DNA from: Bacteroidota bacterium
GTDB lineage: Bacteria > Bacteroidota > Ignavibacteria > Ignavibacteriales > Ignavibacteriaceae
Direction: 5' to 3'
NCBI GenBank assembly: GCA_023453665.1
Contig: JAEXTA010000170.1
Coordinates: 1-13,627 of the forward strand
DNA length: 13,627 bases
Both the position numbers and the translations under genes were made by a program. Numbering within the stretch: the first letter of the stretch is position 1; each line of letters opens with the position of its first letter. Below, in pieces: positions 5,783-12,948 of this stretch. The notes under the pieces were generated by a model. It did not search any database. It was given only the letters and a program-made list of their open reading frames with translations, and was not told the DNA's origin.

Positions 5783-8278
5783 TCAGTTATTTGATGAATG
5801 TTTTTCAACACCGGCAGAAAGCATGTTCACAAAAATTCTGTAAGCGCCGGGAACACCGGCTGGTAATTGCCTCCACCACGAAATGCCTGTATAAATATAA
5901 ACTCCGCTTCCATATTTTGAATATAATAATCCACCACCGGCAGGTTCTTCACCATAGTCTTTAAATGACAAAATACTTTCAAAATTTTTATCCCAGCTAT
6001 TTGCAAAATAAAGTCCACGTTCCTGTATCCAGTTATCAAAATCACTTTGTGTTATTTTATTCGGGTAGTTCAGAATTCTGTGATCGGGATTATTAAACAA
6101 AACTTCACTGGATTCATCAGTCACTCTGACTCTTGATAGCTTTAATTCATACGGCGATATTTTATCAGTCACTAAACCTCTGTCAATGTTATACTGAACT
6201 ATTAAAGTGCCGCCAGCCTTTACATAGTCCAGAAGTTTATTCTGCTGTTGCCCGAGTCTTTGCCTTGTATTATATGCTCTTATTCCTGTAATGATAACAT
6301 CATAATCAGTTAGAGAACCGTTATCTATTTGCTCATCGTTTAATACATCAACAGAATATCCAAGCTGTGAAAGATAGGAAGGGACATCATCACCGGAGCC
6401 CATTATATAACCAATGCGATCAACATATTTTGGTAAATCAACTTTAAGCAATTTTGTTTGTGCCTTAGCCAAGACTACCTGCTGATTTATATGCTGGTAT
6501 GAAATTTCTTTTATAGTGAAATCTGATTTTCCATAATTTGATTCAACAACCGCCGAAAGAAAAGTATCAGAATTATTTTGCGGCGGAGTTACTTCAACTT
6601 TAAAAGATACTTCATCATATTTATTTTCAACATTGAAAGAAAACTCAGATGGTTGTACTAACCATCCATCCGGAATGTTAAATTTTAACTTACCGGTAAG
6701 TGAATCAAAATTGCTTTTTACGGAAACATTTATTTTTCTTTTTTCGTTGCCACCAAACACAAACAGGTTATCATCAAACTTTATAGTAACAGGGGGAATT
6801 ATTTCAACTGACCTATATTTTTCACCTTCTACCGGATCTGTTTTTCTGAACAGAACCGGAATGGTTATTGAAATTTCAGTACTTCCATCACTTAAATAAA
6901 AATCACATGACATTGCCGGTTCATTTACAGGATGTGTAAGCAATTGCGGATCATCAAAATTAAATAAACCTTTTCCCGGTTTATTAGTTAACCAGTAATC
7001 TTGTGAGTATGATTGAGCGTTAGATAATTGAGCCTCAGTATCATAACTGAAAAACTTATTCTCTTCAAGTTTCTGATTTATGTTTACTGTTTTATTAAAT
7101 GGATTGATTACAATTTTATTTAATGTTAATGGATACTCAGAGCGGTTAACAATTCCGGCTGTTAGTTGAACATTTGCTCCGGGTGAGTAGTAATAATCTT
7201 TTGATATGCCTTCGAGCCATAATCCTGAACAATAACTTATCAGTTTTTTTACATCATTAATTTTTGTTTTTACAATTGTGTTTTGTCCAAGATTCAAAAG
7301 TTCATTATAAATACTGAACAGTTCAAGTAATATCGTGGATGGATTACTATGTTCAAATTTATTTATAGCGTTTATAACAAGTGACTGAACCTTCTCACTG
7401 TTTTTTACCCGTTTCCATGTCAGGTCTATTCCTTCAAACAGATCGGCTGCGGCAGTATCTCCACCAATTTGCAGAAAGTGATTAATATTTTCTCCGCGTC
7501 TTCCAGTTGCACCAAAACCCTGACTCTTGTGCATGCTTCTGCTCAAAGCCGCAATTTCTGTGTAGGACATCCCAAGAAGATTATTATAAGTTCCAAGATC
7601 AAGTTGTATTAGCTTTGATAAATCAGTTTTACTTGCTTCAAGAACCGGTAGCCAGCCATTCCAGAAAATTCTTTTTGGCTGCCAGGTATCAACATATTTT
7701 AGTTGTTCCGCGAATGAATTTTTATCCGCAGAAAGATTAAAAGCTTCTAATGCAAGTATTGCTGATACTGTGTGTTGTCCATGCCCTTCTTCACCTGTGG
7801 TTGGAAAACGTGTTATTATAATATCCGGTTGATAATATCTTACAATAAAAACAACATCAGAAAGAAGCTTTTGTTTATCCCATATTCTAAAAGTTTCATC
7901 AGGAGATTTTGAATAACCAAAGTCAATTGCTCTGGTAAAAAACTGTTCAGCGCCATCTAACTTTCTTGCTTCCATTAATTCCTGCGTACGGATTACACCC
8001 AGCAATTCAGCTTGTTCACTCCCGATCAGGTTTTGTCCGCCATCACCTCTTGTTAATGAAAGATAACCTGTGCGCAAAAGTTTTTCTGAATTCATATATG
8101 ATAAAACTGCGGTATTCTCATCATCAGGATGGGCGGCAATGTATAAAACAGAACCGGTTACATTCAGTTTTTTTAACTCAAGAAATATTTCTGATGAGCT
8201 TTTATTAAATGAAGGCTGAGCAATTGCAAAAGCAGAAAGGAGCGTTGACATAAAAAGTGTTAAGGTTTTGTAATTCAT
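5783..8278 (-). CDS. Secreted PIG-L (LmbE-like) family deacetylase with C-terminal beta-sandwich and GATase-like domains
   Basis: Exported zinc hydrolase of 831 residues. Residues 1-20 form a signal peptide with likely cleavage after AFAIA. The PIG-L domain covers about 43-230: AHPDDE at 49-54 supplies H50 and D53 as zinc ligands and D52 as the probable base, and GHGQHT at 165-170 supplies the later histidine. Known members remove N-acetyl groups from GlcNAc-containing molecules (MshB, BshB, PIG-L). Residues about 285-345 look helical. About 365-595 is rich in beta strands and resembles NEW3/CARDB-like sandwiches. About 618-820 has alternating strands and helices (YVDRIGYIMGSGDDVPSYL, then VIITGIRAYN, then AGGTLIVQYN) and resembles a class I glutamine-amidotransferase/ThuA-like fold with no obvious catalytic cysteine. 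No membrane anchor is seen, so it is probably periplasmic. Its substrate is unknown. The next gene starts 7 nt after its stop. Confidence 0.88.
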   Translation of the reverse strand: MNYKTLTLFMSTLLSAFAIAQPSFNKSSSEIFLELKKLNVTGSVLYIAAHPDDENTAVLSYMNSEKLLRTGYLSLTRGDGGQNLIGSEQAELLGVIRTQELMEARKLDGAEQFFTRAIDFGYSKSPDETFRIWDKQKLLSDVVFIVRYYQPDIIITRFPTTGEEGHGQHTVSAILALEAFNLSADKNSFAEQLKYVDTWQPKRIFWNGWLPVLEASKTDLSKLIQLDLGTYNNLLGMSYTEIAALSRSMHKSQGFGATGRRGENINHFLQIGGDTAAADLFEGIDLTWKRVKNSEKVQSLVINAINKFEHSNPSTILLELFSIYNELLNLGQNTIVKTKINDVKKLISYCSGLWLEGISKDYYYSPGANVQLTAGIVNRSEYPLTLNKIVINPFNKTVNINQKLEENKFFSYDTEAQLSNAQSYSQDYWLTNKPGKGLFNFDDPQLLTHPVNEPAMSCDFYLSDGSTEISITIPVLFRKTDPVEGEKYRSVEIIPPVTIKFDDNLFVFGGNEKRKINVSVKSNFDSLTGKLKFNIPDGWLVQPSEFSFNVENKYDEVSFKVEVTPPQNNSDTFLSAVVESNYGKSDFTIKEISYQHINQQVVLAKAQTKLLKVDLPKYVDRIGYIMGSGDDVPSYLSQLGYSVDVLNDEQIDNGSLTDYDVIITGIRAYNTRQRLGQQQNKLLDYVKAGGTLIVQYNIDRGLVTDKISPYELKLSRVRVTDESSEVLFNNPDHRILNYPNKITQSDFDNWIQERGLYFANSWDKNFESILSFKDYGEEPAGGGLLYSKYGSGVYIYTGISWWRQLPAGVPGAYRIFVNMLSAGVEKHSSNN

Positions 8279-8424
8279 ATTTTGGTATTAACAATTGATT
8301 TGGGATTAGGGATTTCTCTAACGCACATCAATTTAATATTGAGTCAAGAACGTTTACAAGATAAAAATAAATTCATTAAATAAACCGATTTATTTATATT
8401 TGCTCAACAAAATATCATCATAAA
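8279..8424. promoter_or_regulatory. 146-nt divergent intergenic region between the PIG-L gene and kdsA
   Basis: This gap must hold the promoters for both the minus-strand hydrolase/symporter operon and the plus-strand KDO/Lpt genes, since the genes point away from each other. For the plus strand two weak candidates are visible: TATATTTG at 8395-8402, which fits the Bacteroidota -7 pattern TAnnTTTG but without a clear TTTG box upstream, and TTTACA (8353-8358) spaced 17 nt from TTAAAT (8376-8381). For the minus strand a TTGACT lies at 8346-8341 on the reverse strand, without a good -10 at normal distance. No ORF or recognisable riboswitch was found. Confidence 0.4.
8377..8396. repeat. Perfect 8-bp AT-only inverted repeat upstream of kdsA
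   Basis: TAAATAAA (8377-8384) and TTTATTTA (8389-8396) are exact reverse complements around CCGA. The repeat lies 28 nt before the kdsA ATG and overlaps both candidate -10 elements, so it could be an operator or part of the leader. With only A and T in the arms it may equally be chance. Confidence 0.3.
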
Positions 8425-9240
8425 ATGAATTTAGAAATTAACGGGATAAAGATTGGAGACAATAAGCCTTTTGTACTTATTGCAGGTCCTTGTGTGGTAG
8501 AAGGCGAAGAACTGACTTTATCAATTGCTAAAACAGTTAAAGAAATTACTGACCGGCTTAACATCCCATACATTTTCAAAGCGAGTTACAAAAAAGCTAA
8601 CAGAACAAGCGCTTCATCATTTACCGGGATAGGGGATGAATCAGCTTTAAACATTCTTTCTAAAATTAAAACAGAACTAAAACTTCCTGTTCTTACTGAC
8701 ATTCACTCACCGGAAGAAGCAAAGATCGCAGCTAAATTTGTTGATGTCCTTCAGATACCTGCATTTCTTTGCAGGCAAACAGATTTACTTTTAGCTGCAG
8801 GAGAAACCGGTAAGATTGTGAATATTAAGAAAGGTCAGTTCCTTGCACCTGAAGATATGATTCACGCCGCTAATAAAGTTGCTTCAACAGGAAATAAAAA
8901 AATAATGTTGACTGAAAGAGGTACAACTTTCGGTTATCACAATCTTGTTGTAGATATGCGCTCACTCGTAATTATGAAAGAACTTGGTTACCCGGTTGTG
9001 ATGGATGCTACACATTCAGTTCAGCTTCCGTCAAAAGATAATACAAGCGGAGGTCAGCCAAAATATATAAAGCCGTTAGCAAAGGCTGCTGCTGCAGTCG
9101 GAATAGATGCTTTATTTTTGGAAGTCCATCCTGCACCGGGAAAAGCTTTGAGTGATGCATCAAGCCAGTTAAAACTAAGTGAACTTGAGGATCTTCTTGT
9201 TGAGATTAAGAAAATCGATAAAGTTGTAAAAAATTATTAG
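8425..9240 (+). CDS. kdsA: KdsA, 3-deoxy-8-phosphooctulonate (KDO-8-P) synthase, metal-dependent type
   Basis: Cytoplasmic enzyme that condenses phosphoenolpyruvate with arabinose-5-phosphate to give KDO-8-phosphate, the precursor of the KDO sugar that joins lipid A to the core. The 271 residues match the family along the whole length: FKASYKKANRTS at 51-62, IPAFLCRQTDLLLAA at 111-125, KKGQFLAPEDM at 135-145, LTERGTTFGYHNLVVDMRS at 162-180 and DATHSVQLP at 194-202. The AGPC motif puts a cysteine at C23 where metal-independent enzymes such as that of E. coli have asparagine. With H197, E233 and D244 it completes the four-ligand metal site known from Aquifex KDO-8-P synthase. The ATG has no strong Shine-Dalgarno. 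The next gene begins 9 nt after the stop. Confidence 0.97.
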   Translation: MNLEINGIKIGDNKPFVLIAGPCVVEGEELTLSIAKTVKEITDRLNIPYIFKASYKKANRTSASSFTGIGDESALNILSKIKTELKLPVLTDIHSPEEAKIAAKFVDVLQIPAFLCRQTDLLLAAGETGKIVNIKKGQFLAPEDMIHAANKVASTGNKKIMLTERGTTFGYHNLVVDMRSLVIMKELGYPVVMDATHSVQLPSKDNTSGGQPKYIKPLAKAAAAVGIDALFLEVHPAPGKALSDASSQLKLSELEDLLVEIKKIDKVVKNY

Positions 9241-9249
9241 AATATTTAT

Positions 9250-9927
9250 TTGGAAGAAAATGTTTTTCCCCGTGAGTTAAGTGAAGTTGAAAAAGAATGC
9301 ATCAACTTTGTTCTTCCTGAAAATAAACCCGGTTATAAACTATACAGAACATTTATCGACGAAAGTGTTATTCATGGTATTGCTTCAGGGAACAGAACTG
9401 GTTTTTTACTCGGCAGGAAAAATGTCAATCTTGATGATGGAATAAAACCGACACCGCTTTTTGCTCTTGGAAATTTGTACCTTGAAAATAAAAATGTTGA
9501 GATACTTGTCTACCAGATTTATGATGAAATAATTGAAGTGGAAATTAATTTCACTGAAGAAAAAAGTGATAACTCAAAACAAAAAAAGAACTGGACATAT
9601 TCAGAATGGAATCCGGGTATGACTTCACCGGAGGACGATACTTTAGTCAGAGAGATAAAAATTTCCGGTAACGATTATACACTGGTGGTTGCCGAAAAAA
9701 CAAAACGCATCTGGTTGAATGAAAGTAAATCCGGAGTGAATCATTTCATTCCGGTTACAAATTATTTCAATGAACTTATGAGATCTAAAAATATAAGAGA
9801 TCCGAAAATTGCATTGAAACCCGGTGAACTATTCAATCATCTTAACAATTTCAAAGACGATGATCTTAAAAATGCTTTGATGATGTACGATAAATATCTT
9901 AAAAGGTTTTCACTAAAATCAATTTGA
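9250..9927 (+). CDS. Conserved-looking protein of unknown function between kdsA and kdsD
   Basis: I do not recognise this 225-residue protein. It has no signal peptide or membrane helix and is rich in charged residues, so it is probably cytoplasmic. The middle (about 65-100, then 135-155) looks like beta strands (TPLFALGNLYLENKNVEILV; GNDYTLVVAEKTKRIWL), with a charged linker of K, Q, N and W at about 105-130. The last 70 residues appear helical and end in a basic stretch (YDKYLKRFSLKSI). No HAD phosphatase DxDxT motif, P-loop or Rossmann motif is visible. The start must be TTG at 9250: the kdsA stop is in the same frame four codons upstream, and the first in-frame ATG is over 110 codons downstream. 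Codon use resembles that of the neighbours. The 9-nt gap after kdsA implies co-transcription and coupling. Confidence 0.8.
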   Translation: MEENVFPRELSEVEKECINFVLPENKPGYKLYRTFIDESVIHGIASGNRTGFLLGRKNVNLDDGIKPTPLFALGNLYLENKNVEILVYQIYDEIIEVEINFTEEKSDNSKQKKNWTYSEWNPGMTSPEDDTLVREIKISGNDYTLVVAEKTKRIWLNESKSGVNHFIPVTNYFNELMRSKNIRDPKIALKPGELFNHLNNFKDDDLKNALMMYDKYLKRFSLKSI

Positions 9928-9940
9928 AGAATAAAAAGTA

Positions 9941-9976
9941 ATGAAAAACTATTTACGAAGTTTTTCAGGAGATTAA
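9941..9976 (+). other. 11-codon ORF in frame with kdsD, ending 3 nt before its start
   Basis: ATG at 9941 opens MKNYLRSFSGD and a TAA at 9974-9976. The frame is the same as kdsD, whose TTG follows after one codon (ATC). An A-rich AAAAAG element precedes the ATG. It could be a leader peptide delivering ribosomes to kdsD, the relic of a longer KdsD N-terminus, or chance. KdsD does not need these residues, since its family match starts after the TTG. Confidence 0.25.
9942..9967 (+). repeat. Perfect 9-bp inverted repeat abutting the kdsD ribosome-binding site
   Basis: TGAAAAACT (9942-9950) and AGTTTTTCA (9959-9967) are exact reverse complements separated by 8 nt. The right arm's last base is the first base of the AGGAG Shine-Dalgarno at 9967-9971. 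A transcript could fold here and place the stem directly next to the kdsD ribosome-binding site. The stem has two G-C pairs and no downstream T-run, so it is not a normal terminator. It also covers most of an 11-codon ORF in frame with kdsD. Confidence 0.45.
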
Positions 9977-9979
9977 ATC

Positions 9980-10957
9980 TTGACACCACAGGAAATAATA
10001 AATAAAGGTAAAGAAGTAATAAGAATTGAAGCCGATGCAGTTGCAGGATTGGCTGATAGTATTAACGGTAATTTTGTTAACGCTGTTGATGTAATGTTCA
10101 ACTGTAAAGGAAGAATTGTACTAACAGGTATGGGAAAATCCGGACTGATAGCCAGGAAAATAGTTGCAACACTAAATTCTACAGGGACACCGGCAATTTA
10201 TCTTCACCCCACAGATGCTTTGCACGGTGATCTTGGAATGGTAAGAAAAGAAGATGTTGTTATACTTATCTCAAACAGCGGAACTACAGAAGAAATTCTT
10301 AATCTTCTGCCGATGCTTAAAAGATTAAAAGTAAAACTGATAGCAATGACAGGAAAAGAAGACGCAAAACTAGCTTCCGAGTGTGATATATTTTTGAACA
10401 TAGGTGTTAAAGAAGAAGCGTGTCCACACGATCTTGCACCTACGGCTTCTACAACAGCTACACTTGCAATGGGTGACGCTTTGTCTGTAGCACTTTTGGA
10501 GAAGAGGGAATTTACTGCTGAAGATTTTGCGTACTTGCATCCCGGCGGCAGTCTTGGCAAAAGACTTTCACTGCAAATAAAAGAGATAATGATCATTGGA
10601 GAAAAAATTCCAATGGTCATTGAAAATGCGTCTATCAAAGATGTAATACTTGAGATAACATCTAAGCGGCTTGGAACAACTTGCGTAATAAATGAAAAAG
10701 GAACATTAACCGGAGTTATAACAGACGGTGATTTACGAAGACTACTTGAAAAAACATTAGAGATAAAAGATTTACGTGCGATAGATATTATGACAAAAAA
10801 TCCTAAAGTGATGAAGTCAGGTTATCTTGCTTCGTTTGCGTTGCAGCAGATGGAGAATTTTAAAATCACATCTCTTATTATAGTTGATGATGATAATGTT
10901 CCCGAAGGTATTGTTCACTTACATGATTTAATTAATCTTGGACTGCGTAACAGATGA
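9980..10957 (+). CDS. kdsD: KdsD, D-arabinose-5-phosphate isomerase (KpsF/GutQ family)
   Basis: Converts ribulose-5-phosphate to arabinose-5-phosphate, the substrate of KdsA. The 325-residue length is normal for the family. The SIS domain spans about 40-175 with GMGKSGLIARK at 50-60, HPTDALHGDLGM at 76-87, ISNSGTTEEI at 97-106 and ACPHDLAPTAST at 147-158; the family's conserved histidines appear at H82 and at H187 in LHPGGSLGKR. Two CBS domains follow at about 203-262 (ending GVITDGDLRRLLEK) and 268-325. The start is TTG at 9980: a strong AGGAG lies 8 nt upstream and an in-frame TAA is two codons upstream. The stop overlaps the lptC start (ATGA). E. coli has the same kdsD-lptC neighbourhood with kdsC between them, which supports the KDO role over the capsule (KpsF) or gut operon paralogues. 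Confidence 0.94.
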   Translation: MTPQEIINKGKEVIRIEADAVAGLADSINGNFVNAVDVMFNCKGRIVLTGMGKSGLIARKIVATLNSTGTPAIYLHPTDALHGDLGMVRKEDVVILISNSGTTEEILNLLPMLKRLKVKLIAMTGKEDAKLASECDIFLNIGVKEEACPHDLAPTASTTATLAMGDALSVALLEKREFTAEDFAYLHPGGSLGKRLSLQIKEIMIIGEKIPMVIENASIKDVILEITSKRLGTTCVINEKGTLTGVITDGDLRRLLEKTLEIKDLRAIDIMTKNPKVMKSGYLASFALQQMENFKITSLIIVDDDNVPEGIVHLHDLINLGLRNR

Positions 10958-11499
10958 AAATATTTTTCATCATAGTTGTGGTTATGTTTTTTGCAGGTTG
11001 TACCGGTGAAAGAGTTAAACCGGCTATTGATCCTAATCTTATTGTACAGGAACTTCCGACACAGGAAAGCTGGAACTCCAAAGTAGTATTCACAGATTCA
11101 GGATATACAAAAGCGATATTATACACCGGGCATCTTCGGGTTTTCAGCAAATCAATGGAAACCTTACTTGACAGCGGAGTTAAAGTAGATTTCTATAACA
11201 CAATGGAAAAAGTTTCAACAGTTTTAACATCTAAAAGAGGAAGAGTTGATGATGCAAAACGTGACCTTTATGCAATAGACAGTGTCGTTGCCGTGAGCGA
11301 CAGCGGCGTTACGATAACAACCGAAGAATTAATGTGGCGCAACAAGGACAGAAAAATCGTTTCTGATAAATTTGTTACTATAATTTCGCCAAAAGAAAAA
11401 ATACAGGGGTATGGTTTTGAGTCGGATCAAAGCCTACAGAATTATGTGATTTATAATATCACGTATGTTAAAAGCATCGATACAGTTAAAACAAAATAA
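10954..11499 (+). CDS. lptC: LptC, LPS export periplasmic protein, lipoprotein form
   Basis: Part of the LptB2FGC-A bridge that moves lipopolysaccharide from the inner to the outer membrane. The 181 residues begin with a short lipoprotein signal, hydrophobic 3-12 and lipobox FAGC at 13-16, giving a mature protein anchored by lipid at C16 instead of by the membrane helix of E. coli LptC. The LptC/LptA-type beta-jellyroll covers about 45-170: LTSKRGRVDDAKRDLYAIDS at 91-110 followed by SVVAVSDSGVTITTEELMW and the SDKFVTII segment. This pattern of 'make strand, D, YAIDSV, T-E-E-L-W' is typical of LptC in Bacteroidota-like groups. Its ATG overlaps the kdsD stop by 4 nt. Clear neighbours in the same pathway follow (lptA-like, lptB). 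Confidence 0.9.
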   Translation: MKIFFIIVVVMFFAGCTGERVKPAIDPNLIVQELPTQESWNSKVVFTDSGYTKAILYTGHLRVFSKSMETLLDSGVKVDFYNTMEKVSTVLTSKRGRVDDAKRDLYAIDSVVAVSDSGVTITTEELMWRNKDRKIVSDKFVTIISPKEKIQGYGFESDQSLQNYVIYNITYVKSIDTVKTK

Positions 11500-11514
11500 A
11501 TAAGAACAAAATAG

Positions 11515-12948
11515 TTGAAGTCATTATTAAAAATATTTCTGCTTACACTATTGGCGTTTAATAGTCAGTTGTGCATTAATCTTTATGCACAGGATATGAT
11601 AACTGTTGTGGGTGATAGCCTAGTCGGTAAAATGATTGATGGTGAATCCATTCGCGAAGTATATGGAAATGTAATTTTGAAACAGGGAAAAGTCACGGTC
11701 ACCTGCAATCAGGCAATCCAGTACATTGCAAGAAACGATGCAGAACTAATAGGTAATGTAATTGCTGTACAGGAAAATACCACCATCAAAACTGAACGAG
11801 GATTTTATTATGGAAATGAAAAAAGAACTATTAGTGAAACCGGAGTTGTTCTGGATGATGGCAAGGTAATTCTTAAAGCAGTAGTTGGAGAATATTTTTT
11901 TGATGAAGACAGAGCCTTTTTTACAAATGATGTTGTGTTGTATGATACAGTAACAACATTGTACTCGGATTCACTGACATATTTCAAAAAAGAAGACAGA
12001 ACTGTCGCTACAGGTAATGTAAGGATAATTGATGCAACAAATATTATCGAAGCGGATACTTTAGAACATTTTCGCAATAACAGGATTACATTTGCAACAC
12101 ACAGAGTCAGAATCAGCAATAACGAAAACAACATAGTTATTTATGGAGATCATCTTGAAGACTTTGCGCAGAGATCATATACATTGATAGATAGAAATCC
12201 GCTTCTTATACAGGTTGACACCACTTATTCAATGGTTGATTCAATTGCTTCAATTACACTTGATACACTTATTATCAGGTCACAGGTGATGGAAGCATTC
12301 AGAGATACAACAAATTTATTTTATGCAAAAGATAGTGTGAAAATTATAAGAGGTGATTTCGCTTCTTCAAACGATCTGACAATTTATTACCGCGACGTCG
12401 ATAAAATAATTACAAGTAAACAAAATAAAGAATCAAAACAGCCGGTTTTGTGGCAGCAAAATTCTCAGCTTACAGGTGATTCAGTTACAATTTATCTTAG
12501 AGAAAAACAGATCAGTCTCATGGATGTAGATGGTAATGCATTTATACTATCACAACATGAAATCTATAAGGATCGGTTTGATCAGACATCCGGAGACAGA
12601 GTCTCAATACATTTTAAAGAAAAAACAATTGACTACACTGAGATATTCGGAAGTGTTTACAGTATTTATTATTTATATGAAAATGATATAGCTAACGGAC
12701 TAACAAAATCAACTTCACGAAATGCAATGATAAAATTCGAAGATAAAAGTGTGAGCGAAGTAAGATTGTATGGTTCACCATCAAGTGAATACTATCCGGA
12801 GAGCCAGGTTGCAGGTAAAGAGTTATCATTTACATTACCAAAATATGTTTTTTATCCGGACAGACCTGTGAAGAGTGAGTTAATATCTGATTGGATTTAT
12901 GAAGATAGTGTTCCTTCAAATTATAAAATTGAAAATGGAATTCAATAA
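11515..12948 (+). CDS. lptA: LptA/OstA-like periplasmic LPS-transport protein, long form
   Basis: Secreted protein whose OstA-type repeats should carry lipopolysaccharide between LptC and the outer-membrane LptD. Residues 1-25 form a signal peptide (hydrophobic core 4-15, likely cleavage near LYA at 23-25). Repeated beta-strand units of the OstA fold are seen from about 30 to 200: VYGNVILKQGKVTVTC near 49, LIGNVIAVQENTTIKT near 78 and ATGNVRIIDATNIIEAD near 165. The remainder to 477 continues in the same strand-rich, D/T/Y-rich style with related segments. E. coli LptA has about 185 residues, so this is two to three times longer, as in OstA-like proteins of Bacteroidota. The start must be TTG at 11515, because TAG is the codon just before it and the signal peptide would be lost with any later start. 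lptB begins immediately after the stop. Confidence 0.82.
   Translation: MKSLLKIFLLTLLAFNSQLCINLYAQDMITVVGDSLVGKMIDGESIREVYGNVILKQGKVTVTCNQAIQYIARNDAELIGNVIAVQENTTIKTERGFYYGNEKRTISETGVVLDDGKVILKAVVGEYFFDEDRAFFTNDVVLYDTVTTLYSDSLTYFKKEDRTVATGNVRIIDATNIIEADTLEHFRNNRITFATHRVRISNNENNIVIYGDHLEDFAQRSYTLIDRNPLLIQVDTTYSMVDSIASITLDTLIIRSQVMEAFRDTTNLFYAKDSVKIIRGDFASSNDLTIYYRDVDKIITSKQNKESKQPVLWQQNSQLTGDSVTIYLREKQISLMDVDGNAFILSQHEIYKDRFDQTSGDRVSIHFKEKTIDYTEIFGSVYSIYYLYENDIANGLTKSTSRNAMIKFEDKSVSEVRLYGSPSSEYYPESQVAGKELSFTLPKYVFYPDRPVKSELISDWIYEDSVPSNYKIENGIQ

Noticed and set aside
5783..8278. The PIG-L gene as BshB/MshB (bacillithiol or mycothiol synthesis)
   Set aside because: Those are small cytoplasmic enzymes; this one has a signal peptide and about 600 extra residues, and no other thiol-synthesis gene is nearby.
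9250..9927. The 225-aa ORF as KdsC phosphatase
   Set aside because: KdsC is a HAD enzyme with a DxDxT-type motif near the N-terminus; none is present here.
10204..10638. Long minus-strand ORF (144 codons) inside kdsD
   Set aside because: It lies wholly within a well-supported gene and has no recognisable protein signature; it is a codon-bias shadow. The same applies to other antisense ORFs in phoU, pstA-lptA and the hydrolase gene.
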